In this document: positions 37,898-49,336 of the stretch, in pieces | Layout: each line of letters starts with the position of its first letter | Numbering within the stretch: the stretch's first letter is position 1 | Source: Mallotus nudiflorus | Taxonomy: Eukaryota > Streptophyta > Magnoliopsida > Malpighiales > Euphorbiaceae | Reading direction: 5' to 3' | Assembly: GCA_947683625.1 (NCBI GenBank) | Contig: CANTUR010000384.1 | Span: 1-64,000, forward strand | Length of the DNA: 64,000 bases | Translations under genes and position numbers: made by a program | Notes under the pieces: model-generated | What the model was told of the DNA's origin: nothing | The model's input: only the letters and a program-made list of their open reading frames with translations | The model's database searches: none

Positions 37898-40800
37898 ATG
37901 GGAAAGAAAGGAAAAGATGGCAAGCCCAGTGAGGATATTGGATGGAAATTTGCTATGCCTATTAATAATAGATCTAAAATGACTTGTAATTTTTGTGGAC
38001 GTGTGGTTACTAGTGGAATAACAAGATTTAAACAACATTTAGCAAGAATTGAAGGTGACGTTGCAGCATGTCCAAAAGTGCCACGTGCTGTGAGAGATGA
38101 TATGAAAAAACTTATTTTAGAATGGCAAACCAAGCAAAAATAAAAAAATGCTGCTAAACATCAACTTGAGAAAGAAATTGTACAGATGCATGCAAGTGGA
38201 CAATATAACGATAGTGATGATGAAGAGGAGGAAGATACAATAATGCAATATGCTAGGCAACAAAGCCTTCGACAAATTGAAATTGATTCATATAAAAGGA
38301 CTACAGGTGTTCACTATGATGCAGGTGGATCCAGCGGTAGTCAACAAAGAAAGCGAATGATGGGTCGTTCTTTCGGTGTTAGAAATACTCAAGATACACA
38401 AAACTGAAGAGGCAACAATCCACAATCTTCTAGATTTGCTCCTCCCTAGTTATCAACACCAGCTGAAAGATTACGAGCTGTTGAAGTGGATTTAGAGATT
38501 GAAAGGGAAACAAAGAAGCAGACCAAATTAAAATCTCCTTGGTTCAAGAAAAGTAAAGAAAAGTTGATGAATGCCTTTGGTCGATTTGTGGTTCACAATA
38601 GACTACCATTTGCAGTAGCCGAATCACCTTGGACACGACCTTTACTTAGAGTTTCTTCAGAAGTTGGACCGAACATTCCACCTCCAACAGCTTATGAGCT
38701 TGCAAAGGTATGGTTGCCAAAGGAGTATCAATTAATGAAAGAATATATTGCATCTTTTGCAGGGATTTGGAAGGAAATAGGTGTGTCTATATTATGTGAT
38801 GCATGGACAGGCCCAACAAAAATGTCCATTATTAATTTTCTTGTTTACTCAAATCGTGGCACGATTTTTCATAAGTCAGTGAATGCATCTGATGTTGAGA
38901 AGAAAGATGGACATTATTACTTTCTGTTGATGTCAAAGGTTGTCGAAGAAGTTGGAGATGAAAAGATTATACAAATTGTTACAGATAATGATGCTGTAAT
39001 TAAGTCAGCAGGAAAAATGCTCATGAACAAATATCAAAATCTGTATTGGATTGCTTGTAGTGCTCATTGCATTGATCTTATTTTAGAAGATATTGGGAAG
39101 AGAAGTCAAGAATGTCACTGTATTGCAAAAGGGAAGAAAATCACCCAATTTATTTATAATTATAATTGGGTGACAAATTATATGAAGAAATTTACAGATG
39201 GTAAAGAGTTGCTTCACCCTGGCATTACTAGATTTGCTATCAATTTTATTACGTTGGAGTGTATTGTCCGTCAACGCAATAATTTGAGGAATATGTTTAA
39301 CTCACCTATATGGGTGAATTCTAGATATGGAAGAATGACATATCCACTAGCTGTTGAAGTTAGGGAAACTATATTAGCAACAACAAGTGAAGGAAGACAT
39401 TTTTGGCAAAATGCAAATGAATTGCTTAAAGTTCAAGAGCCTCTTCTGAAGACATTAAGGCTAGTTGATGGGGATGATAAACCAACAATGGGATTTTTGT
39501 ATGATGCAATGGACAGATGCAAGATGACCATTAAAGAAAATTGTTGATATCACAGACATTATTGGTCAATTATTGATAGAAGATGGAATTTCCAATTGCA
39601 TCATGATTTGCATGCTGTGGGTATGTTATTTATAATTGTTAATGAATACGTTATTAATCTATTTGTAAGGAATTAATATGTATAATGATGTACTTGTTAT
39701 AGGTTATTATTTCAACCCACAATATCAATATGGAGATAAGTATGACATTCCATCAGATATTGAAGTTATGCGAGGAGTTCAAAATGTTATTAAAAAGATT
39801 GAACCAAATGAAGAAGCACAAATTCAAGCCCTTTTACAAGTAACATTTTTTTAGTGCATTTGAAATAACTTCTTTTTATATATTGATAATTACAGTAATA
39901 AAATATGTCCATTATTTTTTTACTGTCATGCAGATGTTTACTTTTCAAGAAAAGGGATAATCTTTTGGACAAATAGTTGCTAAAAAAGCAATCAAGAATT
40001 TGCCCCTAGGTATTTTTTGTCTTCATTTATAATATATATTAATTAATTAATAAAAAATATTTAACTAGTTGAATATTGTTGGATGATGTAGCTGAGTGGT
40101 GGATTCATTTTGGAGAGTCAACACCAGAACTTTAAAAAATTGCTGTGAAAGTCTTAAGTCAAACAACATCAGCAACAAATTATGAAAGGAATTGGAGCAC
40201 TTTTAGCTTGATTCATACAAAGACTAGAAATAGATTGAAGTATAAAAAACTACACTATCTAGTCTATGTACACTATAATATGAAGCTGAAATTGCGAAAT
40301 ACAATGCAAAAGTCACAAAAAGAATTAGAGGAAGCTTTTAATCCTTTCAACTTGGATTATATTTTTGATGAGCATGACCCTTTAAATCCATGGTTGGAAG
40401 AATCAGAAGCTCTTTTACTTGATGGACAGGATCTTGATTGGTTGAATGATGAAGATGGTGAACAAGATCCTATAATTGATTTAACTGAGCAGGAATTAGG
40501 TGTGACTCCTCCATTAAGATATAATGTTGATTCTCCTTCAGGCGATGGTGGTGAAAGTGATAAAGATGATGGTACTGGTGATGGTGGTGGTGGTGGTGGT
40601 GATGATGATGATGATGGCGACGACGGTGGTCATGGTTGTTGTGGTGATAATGATGGTGGTGGAGGTGGATATCATAGGCTAATTGGAACAAGCCATGGAT
40701 ATTATGAAGATTCCAATTATTCAAATGATATTCCTTCATTTTTTGATCCATCTGGTTTTGCAAATATTCCATCCAATTTTGCACCAAGACAATATGAATT

Positions 40801-41152
40801 TGGATACGAAATCAATGGAGGTGAAAGTAGTTCAACTTCGACTATTGCAAATCAAGATTATGAGTTTAGTCATTAAATGAATCCATTTGATCCTATACGA
40901 TATTATGGAATGCCCTCTGATAATTGGAATTAGCAAGACCAATACCAACATTATCCAAGTATATTTGAGAATCAGATGAATACTTCTCAAAATTCTCCAA
41001 GTAATTTACCTGAATTTCAAAGCCATTCTACTACATTCAATGAAATGAGTTCATTTTTTAACTTATTCCTATCTCAAATGAACCAAGATGTTATTAATTA
41101 TAATGCTGGGCCTAGTAGTCAAGATCCTCCACGCCACTCTTTTTGGTGGTGA
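37898..41152 (+). pseudogene. hAT transposase (BED finger, DUF659, dimerisation domain) with in-frame stops
   Basis: The start ATG at 37898 opens MGKKGKDGKPSEDIGWKF. A BED-type zinc finger follows (C30, C33, H47, C58), then the plant DUF659/RNase H-like core with LCDAWTG (about 38797) and VTDND (about 38980), and the hAT C-terminal dimerisation region (about 40092-40300, with AEWWIHFGE and NWSTFSLIHTKTRNRLKY). An Asp/Gly-rich tail follows (about 40530-40680), ending HSFWW and TGA at 41150-41152. Three introns fit GT-AG and phase: 39621-39702, 39840-39933 and 40010-40091. Eight internal stops lie in this one frame (38141, 38405, 38447, 39545, 39958, 40133, 40874, 40931), each one C-to-T step from Gln or Arg codons; I found no frameshift. 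The gene is inactive unless those codons are bypassed. Confidence 0.88.
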
Positions 41153-41542
41153 TTTATATTATTATTGTATTTGTCAAAAAGTTTGTAATAATATCATATT
41201 AATGTAATAAAATTACATATATATTAAAACTTTAAAGTACTCGCTTATTTCAATTTTTATTACAATAAATAATAATTTTTATATTATATTTCTTTTTTTT
41301 TTCAAATGTATATTTTTTAGTGCAATTATATATTGTTTAAGTAATTCTTAACTTATTATATTAGATGTAAAAGTTTATTTTGTATTTTTTAATAATATGA
41401 TATATTTTATTGATTATTTTGCATTATTCACGGCAGCGCCAAACGATACAGTCTGAATCGATTCGATTCAGTCCGATGCCATTACACCGTTATCGATATC
41501 GAAACGGATCACGATACCATTATTTAAATCCATGGGTTGAAG

Positions 41543-41916
41543 AATCATCCCTTGTATCATTATGCGATTAATTCTCATAATAATATCTAGGCTTATGGAA
41601 TTATGGTGTCCCATAAAAATAGTTTAAAAAATACTATCAACTAATAGTCTGGCTTCTAAAACACTAAACTCCAGAGTCTAGCTCATCAACTAAACTCAAT
41701 ATTATTATCAAAGTGAGACATCCTAATCATGGTTATTAAGAATAAAAAAAAATCTATTAATCGCCATTATCATCTTGTCTGTATGCCAAGTTTTAGTATT
41801 CTCTTGTATGTGTGACAAGTTTCTTTATGTTTCATTTTTTTTCACTTGCTTATCTAAGATTTCTTTGTCTTTTTATTAGCTTATCTACGATTTCTTTGTC
41901 TTTTTTAGCATTTTCT
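41543..41916. other. Segment between hAT and LINE ORF1, possible LINE leader
   Basis: No gene recognised. A 30-base sequence (GCTTATCTANGATTTCTTTGTC core) is tandemly duplicated at about 41848-41905, just before the ORF1-like frame. This may be the 5' leader of the LINE. Confidence 0.4.
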
Positions 41917-43029
41917 CAAATTGCTTCAAATCCAAATAACCAGGAACAGACTCTTGAGTCAATATATAGCAACCTTTCCACTGGGAACGAGGAGGGGGTC
42001 TGATTATCAGTGATGAAGATATTCAACTTCCAGAGGTGAAATTCAAGTTTTGCCTCATGGGAAAACTTCTAACTAACAAGTCTGTGAATTTCAATGCATT
42101 CAAGAACACTATGGCTGCACTGTGGAGGCCTGTCCAGGGCGTTTGCATAAAAGATATGGGTGACAATGTTTTTATGTTCTAGTTTTATCATGAGATTGAT
42201 TATGCGCATATTGTAGACAATGGTCCCTGGTCATTTGAACGAAACATGATAGTCATGATCTCTTATGATGAAGGGACTCCCCTTGATAAATTGTCTTTTC
42301 ATGAAGTCAAAATCTGGATTCAGGTTTATAAACTCCCTCATGGATTTCGCTTTGAAAAAGTGTTGCAACACATTGGGAACCATATTGGTTCCTCTATTGT
42401 CTCTGATCCAAATAATTTTAATAGTATTTGGAGGGACTTCATGAGGATTCATGTGCTTATTAAAGTTCAAGCACCATTGAAACGTGGTATGAAGCTAAAA
42501 TAAGCTGCAGGTGACTGGTTCTGGATAGATTTTAAATATGAACGTCTGGGGACATTTTGCTTTGTCTTTGGTTTGATTGGCCACTCGAAGAGATTCTGTG
42601 CAAAATTATTCTAGTCATCGACATCTCAATTGGAGAAGGCATATGGTAGTTGGCTACGAGCTCCGGTGAGAAGGCAACAGAATAATATCGGGGGTAAATG
42701 GCTCAGAGATGAAAACGGAACTTTACCGGAGATGGTTGGAGGAATGGAGTCACTGGTACAGATGGTGGAGATGCAATTTGGCAACAAAGGCAATGGAGTT
42801 GTTCATGGCAAGATAGCAGGCGGAAATGGTGCTTCCATTAATGGAGTTGGCAATTATAAAACCACGATAGATGGAAATGATGCTGAAAAAGGCAGTAGCT
42901 AATGTTTAAGTGATAAGGGAAAAGCAGTTATGGAAACTATGATGATATGGGGGTAATAATAGTTGACCCTAAAAGGAGAAGGGTATCAGAAGGGCAAACT
43001 ACATTGGGCTATGAAGATGGGCTGCAGTA
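41917..43029 (+). pseudogene. L1-type LINE ORF1 (DUF4283-type RNA-binding protein), interrupted by copia
   Basis: The frame starts near 41917, where the likely ATG has become ATT, and reads NPNNQEQTLESIYSNL. After a one-base loss in a G run near 41997 the main frame reads SDEDIQLPEVKFKFCLMGKLL, the DUF4283 domain of plant LINE ORF1 proteins, through NGPWSFERN and ERLGTFCFVFGLIGHSKRFC. The last is a degenerate CCHC knuckle in which the second Cys is Phe. Stops interrupt at about 42180 (TAG), 42501 (TAA) and 42615 (TAG). ORF1 proteins bind LINE RNA. The copia element inserted at 43030; ORF1 resumes at 47492 and ends near a KNGLEAG motif at about 47555. Confidence 0.8.
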
Positions 43030-43160
43030 TGATAAGGATAAGTTAGCCGAAAGAGTTTGTTATCCTATACAACTTTGTTTAGCTTATGCATATCTGTGAT
43101 TGTTATCTGTTAAAACAATACCTGATAATACATCAATAATACTATGCCATTACCTCCTTA
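43030..43160 (+). repeat. Copia 5' LTR
   Basis: It starts TGATAAGGATAAG and ends CCTCCTTA, directly followed by the primer site. It is shorter than the 3' LTR through an internal deletion near 43110. Confidence 0.82.
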
Positions 43161-43173
43161 TGGTATTAGAGCT
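43161..43173 (+). other. Copia primer-binding site
   Basis: TGGTATTAGAGCT is the initiator tRNA-Met complement with one C-to-T change in the usual ATCAG core. Confidence 0.85.
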
Positions 43174-43224
43174 CATAAGAGGTTTAACAACCCAAGGTCA
43201 CCTTTTTCTTCCTTTAATTTTGTA

Positions 43225-44215
43225 ATGGCGGAAAACCAAGTTGCTATTGTTCCAGCAAACACCGAGAAACACAACATCACCAACTTACCGAATGTCACTC
43301 ATTAGCTACCATTCAAGCTGAACTCTTTGAATTCTTTTGTTATGGCAAGCTCAGCTCCTTTCACTTTTTAACAGCTATGACCTCGCCCAACACATTGATG
43401 GCTCCCTTGAACCAACATTGAAGATTGTTAACAATGCATCAAATCCAGATTTTGCTCCCTGGTTTCGCAAGGATCAGTTGGTCCTTAGTTGGATTATTGG
43501 TTCTATGACAGAGTCATTTGTACCACAGATTATTGGTGCCACTAGTGCTCGCCGTGCTTGGTAAAAATTAACCGCTACTTATGCATATGGTTCTCGTGCC
43601 CAAGTTCCCACATTAATTTTTTACCGTCTATAGATGGAGTCCAATGAAGATGTTACCAAGTTTATGCAATGTGTTAGAGGTATGTTTGATTAACTCATAA
43701 CTTTACAAAATCTTGTCCAAGATGATGATTTAGTTTAAGTGATTGTTAATGGTTTGAGCAAACCTTATCATCTTTTTATTCGCTCTCTTGAACAACGATT
43801 GGATCCTGTCTCCTATGATGACTTTTATGGCTCATTACTTAGTGAAGAGGAAAACCTTGCTAATGACATTCCTCTCAAGGAAATCATTCCACCGATTACT
43901 CACTATGCCTCTTAATCCATGGCATATGCTGGCCAAATCCGATCGTACTCTTTTTAGAGAGGCCAAGGAGGAAGATATTAGGGTCGAGGTCATCAACACT
44001 CTTCTCCACCATCATCGGGTTATCTACCCTCCTCGCAATCCAATTTTTCTAGTATTGGATATAATAATAATGGTACTCCTTTGACTTGTTTTAATTGTAA
44101 TGGTCATGGCCATGTCGAACGATAATGTCCTACTCCTTAAGTTCACAGAAACATGATGCAACCCTCCCATGACAATAAACCAGCAGTTCATCTTTCCTTC
44201 ACTACCACATAGAAA
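43225..44215 (+). pseudogene. Copia gag with zinc knuckle
   Basis: It starts MAENQVAIV at 43225; a one-base shift near 43335 leads into WQAQLLSLFNSYDLAQHIDG, the UBN2-like gag domain. From 43337 to about 44212 the frame is unbroken except for ten stops (43562, 43631, 43691, 43736, 43913, 43955, 43979, 44123, 44138, 44210), all TAA or TAG. A CCHC knuckle CFNCNGHGHVER-x-C at about 44086-44127 has one of these stops inside it. Confidence 0.85.
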
Positions 44216-45420
44216 AATCAATGGATCATGGATGCTGGGGCAACACACCATCTTACCTTTGACCTTGATAATATTGCCTCTCCTTCTGAATACCATGGTC
44301 TTGATGAAGTCACTATCAGCAATGGTAAAACTCTTTCCATCTCTCATACTGTGTCTTCAATTTGTAAATCCCATCATCATTCTTTTACCGAAATATGCTT
44401 CTTGTTTTTTCTTTACTATAGCTAACAATGTTTCTGTTGAATTTTGTCCTAAATATTTTGTCATTAAGGATATCCACACGAGGGATTTACTGCATATCGG
44501 CCAGAATGACAATGGATTATATTTAATGCTCCTTGAATCGATTCATCAACCAAGCTCTCCAACTTAAGCTTTATCTTGTTCATTAACTACTTGGCATTCC
44601 CCTCTAGGACATGCTAATTTTTGCACTGTTAGGCATATTTTAAGTTCAAATAATATTTCTTTTGTTGATAATAAATCTAGCTTATGTCATGCTTGTTCTA
44701 TAAGCAAAAGTCACAAGCTACCTTTTCCAATTTCTGATTATCATGCCCAAGGGCCCTTGGATTTAATCTTTTATGATCTTTAGGGACCTTCCCATATTCC
44801 TTCTTTTGATGATTCTTATTATTATGTTTTATTTTATGATCATTACAACAAATATTATTGGATTTATTTTATTAAATTCAAATTAGAAGTTATCAATGTC
44901 TTCATGAAATTTAGGCACATTGAAAAATTCTTTCAATGACCCATTAAATCCTTTTAGGCAGATTGGCTGGGGAATTTCAAACTCTTAGGTCCTATCTTTT
45001 AGAAAATGGAATTTCTCAAAGGTCATTTTGTCCAAAAACTCCAAAACAAAATGGGTGTGTTGAACGCAAGCATGGACACATCATTGGAACTGGTCTTTCC
45101 TTATTATGTCATTCACATGCACCAAATGAATATTGGAATCTTGCTTTTAATATTGTAGTTTATTTAATAAATTGATTACCAACATATTTTCTTCATAATG
45201 ACAATCCATATCATGTTTTGTTTAATCAACATCCAAATTACAATGATCTTTGTGTTTTTGGATATCTTTGTTACCCATGGTTGCGTCCTTACTTAGAAAA
45301 TAAATTATCTCCTCACTCTAAAAAATGTGTTTTTCTAGGGTATAGCAAAATTCACAAAGGTCTCAAATGCTTAGATTTAATTATAAAAAAATTTATTATC
45401 TCATAACATGTTATCTTTGA
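44216..45420 (+). pseudogene. Copia protease and integrase
   Basis: WIMDAGATHHLTFD at about 44220-44262 is the protease active site, with Ala in place of the usual Ser. The GAG-pre-integrase region follows (WHSPLGHANF, CHACSISKSHKLPF, 44590-44720). The integrase core shows YYYVLFYDHY, then a one-base shift near 44965, then CPKTPKQNGCVERKHGHI and YWNLAFN. A TAG at about 44783 stands at a position that is Trp in this family. The LCVFGYLCYPWLRPYLENK segment ends the domain. Confidence 0.85.
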
Positions 45421-45829
45421 TGAACAGGTTTTCCTTTTTCAAACACATGGTGATGGTGCCTCCGGTATTCCAGAGTCTAATCGAGCTACAATTTTTCTAC
45501 CACATCATTCCATCCATATAAACCTTTACCATAAATCCTGCACCTTCTCCTCTATCCTCATCTAATCCGCCATAACCATATTCCACTCTATTCAAAACAA
45601 TACCCACATCCAATCAATCTTTAACCATATCCTCCATCCAAACTCGAATTAAACATCAACTCACATGGACTCCCTTTAGTTGTAGACCTTTCACAATACA
45701 ACCAACCACATGCCTAACACCAATCACAACATTATATGATCATTCGCTCCAAAACTTTAAGCCTTGAAACTTTTTGGCTTCTATAAATGAGCACCATGTA
45801 TCGACTACCTATTCTTAAGTCAACAAATC

Positions 45830-46560
45830 AATGGAATGGCATAAGGCAATGTAAGAAGAATTCAATGCAATGCTTTCCAATGATACATGGTCTCTTGTTC
45901 CTCCATCTCCAATATATAATTTGATTAGGAACAAATGAGTTTTTTGAGTCAAGTATCATAAGCATGGAAAGCTTAAGCATTACAAGGCTCACTTAGTGGC
46001 CAAGGGCTATAATCAATGCCCTGGAATTGATTATTCTGAGACCTACAATTTAGTTATAAAACTAGTAGCAATTCAGTTGGTTCTTTCTCTTGTAATTTTA
46101 AAACAATGGAATATTAATCAATATGATGTCTCAAATGCCTTTCTCTATAGTACATTGGATACAGATATCTACATGGCTCAACTATAGGGTTTTGTTAACC
46201 TCTCACGTTCGGATTATATTTGCAAACTATAGAATTCTATCTATGGGCTTAAACAGGCTCTAAGGCAATGATACATATGCTTAAGCAATGCTTTTATTTC
46301 TCTTGGTTTTATGGGATCTAAGATTGATAGTTCTTTATACATATATAAGGATGCTTATCACATTATTTATTTCCTTATTTATGTTGATGATATCTTAGAC
46401 ACAGATGATGATCACTTTATCACCTCTATTTTTCATTCTTTGCAATTGCATTTTCCCTTAAAATATTTAGGGAAACTTATCTACTTTCTTAGTGTTAAAG
46501 CTATATGGTGCAAGAATGGGATATTTCTTACTTAAACCAAGTAAATCCATAATTATTAAC
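45830..46560 (+). pseudogene. Copia reverse transcriptase
   Basis: The order EEFNAMLSNDTW, then KGYNQCPGIDYSETY, QYDVSNAFLYSTLDTDIYM, and IYVDDIL (polymerase box intact, about 46380) is diagnostic of copia RT. Stops include two TGA codons near 45938-45948, one at a position usually Trp and one usually Arg, and a TAG after AQL at about 46185. The stretch 45420-45830 is Pro/Ser-rich linker with no domain. Confidence 0.88.
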
Positions 46561-47319
46561 TAAAGAAAAGATGTTTGAAGCCAAAGGAGTATCCACACCA
46601 ACCTGTCCGAAGGTTTCTTTTTCTTCTTCTAGTAGCTCACCATTTTTGGATCCACACTTATTTCGAAGTCTTGTTGGTGAGTTACAATATCTTTTAATGA
46701 CTCGACCCGATCTTTGTTTTGATGTTAATAAAGTCTCACAAACTATGCATTAGCCAACCGATGCCAATTGGATGGAGATTAAGTGTATCCTGTGCTACTT
46801 GAAGTCCACCTTATCTTACAACATTTTTATTCGATCATCATCTCACTATGACATCAATGGCTATAGTGATGCTGATTGGGGTGGAAGTTTTTGTGATAGG
46901 AAATCCACTATAAGTCTCTATGTATTTGTTGGTGATAATCTTATTTCTTGGAGAAGTAGCGAACCATCGCCCTCTCCTCCATAGAAGCTGAATATCGAGT
47001 GGTGGCAACTACAACTTCTGAAGTTCAATGGGTGCAAGATTTGCTAGCTGAATTAGGTGTTACCATGCATGCTGCTCCAACCATATTATGCAATAATATT
47101 TCAGCTATTTATCTCACCACTACACCTATTTTCCACTTAAGATCCAAACTTTTGGAAATTGACTTCCATTATATTCATGATAAAATGTCAAAGAAGGAAT
47201 TGATTGTTAAATATATCTCCACCAAGGATCCAATAGTTGATGTCCTCACCAAGTCTCTCACACAATTGTGCTTCATTACACTTCGAGACAAGTTGACAGT
47301 TTTTCTAAAACCTGTATAG
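46561..47319 (+). pseudogene. Copia RNase H
   Basis: The frame 46571-46753 has FRSLVGELQYLLMTRPDL. YSDADWGGSFCDRKST at about 46860 gives the first acidic motif. After a shift near 46965 the frame EAEYRVVATTTSEVQWVQDLLAELGV supplies the Glu motif. The rest ends at a TAG at 47317 just before the PPT. Confidence 0.88.
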
Positions 47320-47331
47320 CTTGAGGGTGGA
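47320..47331 (+). other. Copia polypurine tract
   Basis: The sequence CTTGAGGGTGGA directly before the 3' LTR fits the usual copia PPT. Confidence 0.75.
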
Positions 47332-47486
47332 TTATAAGGATAAGTTATCCAAGAGAGTTTGTTATCCTATACAACTATATTTAGATTATGTATATTTGTG
47401 ATTGTTATATGTTGTAACAATATGTTTACATTCCTTGTATTTATACTTGAGAATACGTCAATAATACTTACGCCATTACCTCCTTA
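47332..47486 (+). repeat. Copia 3' LTR
   Basis: It matches 43030-43160 apart from substitutions and about 24 extra bases. The first two bases are TT instead of TG. Confidence 0.82.
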
Positions 47487-47491
47487 CAGTA

Positions 47492-47560
47492 AAGCTCTAA
47501 TGTACAGCTGAAAAAATGCAATTGGATTTTGATCCAAAAAATGGATTAGAGGCGGGACAT
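47492..47560 (+). pseudogene. LINE ORF1 C-terminal remnant after the copia insertion
   Basis: One frame reads LDFDPKNGLEAG, like the NGL-x-AG end of plant L1 ORF1 proteins. The match stops near 47560, where a different repeat begins. Confidence 0.5.
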
Positions 47561-49336
47561 GTTAATCATTCCCATAACATACATATATTACATTTTCATA
47601 TGCATAGTATTTTAGTTTATAAATATTGATTAAATAAACTAGAGGGTTATTTATATTACATAAATATAAAAGGGGGTCAATATGAAATTTTTTATTAGTT
47701 GTTAAATTAAAGTGGAGTTTGCCATAAACATATATTTATGGTGTTGGAACAAAAATAAATGTAGAAGGACTAAAAAAAATCAGATTGAAAACAAAAGGGA
47801 AAGGAGGAAAAGAAGAGAAAACCTAAACCTAAATTCCCAACATCTCAACCCTAAATCCCAACTAAAAACACAACATCTATCTCAAAATTAGTTAGGATAA
47901 GCCTTCATTATCATGTAAATTGATGATTGAAGCTTGAATTAAAAGAAGAGGGGAAATAGGAGACACTTAATTTAAGAAGACTCAACCATGTCTTATGTTG
48001 AATAAGGTGAGCAAGATGCTTATTTTCTCTATTTTCGAATAATCAAGCATCATATGCATGTGGTTGTATGTTTATGTTCATGGTTAAATCCTTTGATTTC
48101 AAGTATAGTGATTTGTGTAAATTAAATTATTTGAGTAGAGAATAAATATATATATGGCTGATTTTAAGTGCTTAGAATTAATAGATGTTAGTGGGAACTT
48201 GATTAATGGAAGTGAGTTGTTGGTGTCTTTGTAGAACTCTGTTTTTAGTAAACAGGGCTGCTTCTGTATTTCTGTGGTTTCAGACCTTTAAACCTGTTAT
48301 TTTAACCTAATTGTTGGTGTGAAGATACTTTTATATGTTCTTAATTATGTGGTAAAATTTCGTGATAAAATACATTCATTTGGTTGGGTAATTAAATTGA
48401 TTTCTGAGGCTGCTGCAGTAGATAATTCTGCAGAGTCTGACTCTGAAATTTGCATCTTTGAGACCCTTAAACTTGGTGTTTTGATCTGATTTTTATTTTT
48501 CATATACTTTAATATGTTGACCATATATCTGGAAATTTTCATATCAAAATTCAGTCAATAAGGTAGTCAACTAATTTAAGCAATTAGACTGCTGCATTAA
48601 ACAAAATCCTGTAAATTGTGTGAATTGCATAACTTGCATCATAAAGCATGGCATATGCACTTCATAATCATTCTTGTATTTAGATTTTGATTTTAGTTTT
48701 GAGGTTATGGTTTTTGGTATTAGGAGATGGTAGAGTAATGTGTGATACCTTGGAGAGATCGAATCGGCGAGGCTCAAGCATGTAATACTCTTCAAGAATT
48801 TTCTTATTTTGGTGTGTAAATTTTGCTTTGATAAGGTTAGTAGATTATTAATTAATGATGTTATGATAAAAATTTTTATATAATATGTACATATAAAAAT
48901 ATGTGTTTGTATATGACTTAGCTTAATACTTAAAAATGATATGGTTATTATAAATAAATTTTGATTATATTTTGCAAAAGCTATAGTAAATGTTATTTTG
49001 TTAATGAACAATGGGAACATATATTATATGTTGATATGAGTGGACAAATAAGAGTGCAAAAATATGAATTTCTTAATGATAATGATACACACTCATGTTA
49101 TGGTTGATATATGAGATCTTTATATGCGTGTATGATATAAACATTTAGGGGGAGTAATGTATTGGATGAGTTACCATTTAATGTATTTGATCACTTAAGA
49201 GGAGGAACATATTGGATGGGTTACACTTAAGTGTGCTTAATGTTCTTAAGGGACTAACATATTGGATGGGTTAACACTAAAGAGCTTAAAATGTTGATGA
49301 TATCTCTACACGTGTGTAAGACATGAACATTTAGGG
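47560..49336 (+). repeat. LTR-like block of another gypsy family, left part
   Basis: There is no gene. The sequence has the layout of a long plant gypsy LTR: an AT-rich 5' zone, a purine-rich run with AAACCTAAACCTAAATTCCC (about 47820), then two diverged copies of a 150-170 base unit (about 48250-48420 and 48420-48590, both with GCTGCT, AGACC-TTAAAC and TGTTNTGAT), then a 50-base triplet repeat (49149-49336). Ends and target duplication were not found. It interrupts the LINE between ORF1 and ORF2. A 149-codon minus-strand open frame here (48571-49020) is AT-driven and unsupported. Confidence 0.5.
49149..49336. repeat. 50-bp repeats, first set (three units)
   Basis: Units contain ACATATTGGATGGGTTA and begin near 49149, 49200 and 49250. 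The same three-unit series recurs right of copy J (52583-52740). Confidence 0.85.

Larger units (their letters stand above)
31124..41534 (+). mobile_element. hAT-superfamily DNA transposon, 10.4 kb with nested solo LTR I
   Basis: A perfect 8-bp target duplication, GGTTGAAG, lies at 31116-31123 and 41535-41542, the length expected of hAT elements. The ends are imperfect inverted repeats: left CAGTGTATTAAAAACCGGT, right (complement) CATGGATTTAAATAATGGT, which align at most positions with small offsets. A hAT transposase gene lies inside (37898-41152, plus strand). Removing solo LTR I and its duplication leaves about 7.2 kb. Both ends have subterminal CG-containing motifs (31135-31260 and 41435-41515) in otherwise AT-rich sequence. 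The terminal match is imperfect, so the boundary call rests on the duplication, the repeats and the transposase together. Confidence 0.82.
43030..47486 (+). mobile_element. Ty1/copia retrotransposon, 4.46 kb, degenerate
   Basis: Short LTRs flank a gag-protease-integrase-RT-RNase H interior, the copia order. The duplication CAGTA is at 43025-43029 and 47487-47491. The 5' LTR is 43030-43160 and the 3' LTR 47332-47486; the 5' copy lacks about 24 bases present in the 3' copy. Many in-frame stops and at least three frame shifts make it inactive. It sits in LINE ORF1. Confidence 0.9.

Noticed and set aside
40470..40787. His-rich minus-strand frame of 105 codons
   Set aside because: It is the antisense shadow of the Asp/Gly-rich transposase tail.
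41812..42003. Frame starting with a signal-peptide-like hydrophobic segment
   Set aside because: Its 3' half is the start of LINE ORF1; the hydrophobic part is the T-rich LINE leader with a 30-base duplication.
37898..47300. A ciliate-like code in which TAA and TAG mean Gln
   Set aside because: Other in-frame stops stand at Trp or Arg positions (for example about 44783, 45938 and 45948 in copia, and TGA codons in the hAT gene), and H contains normal stop use. C-to-T decay explains all of them.
48571..49020. 149-codon minus-strand frame
   Set aside because: AT-rich, no motif, lies in a non-coding LTR-like block.
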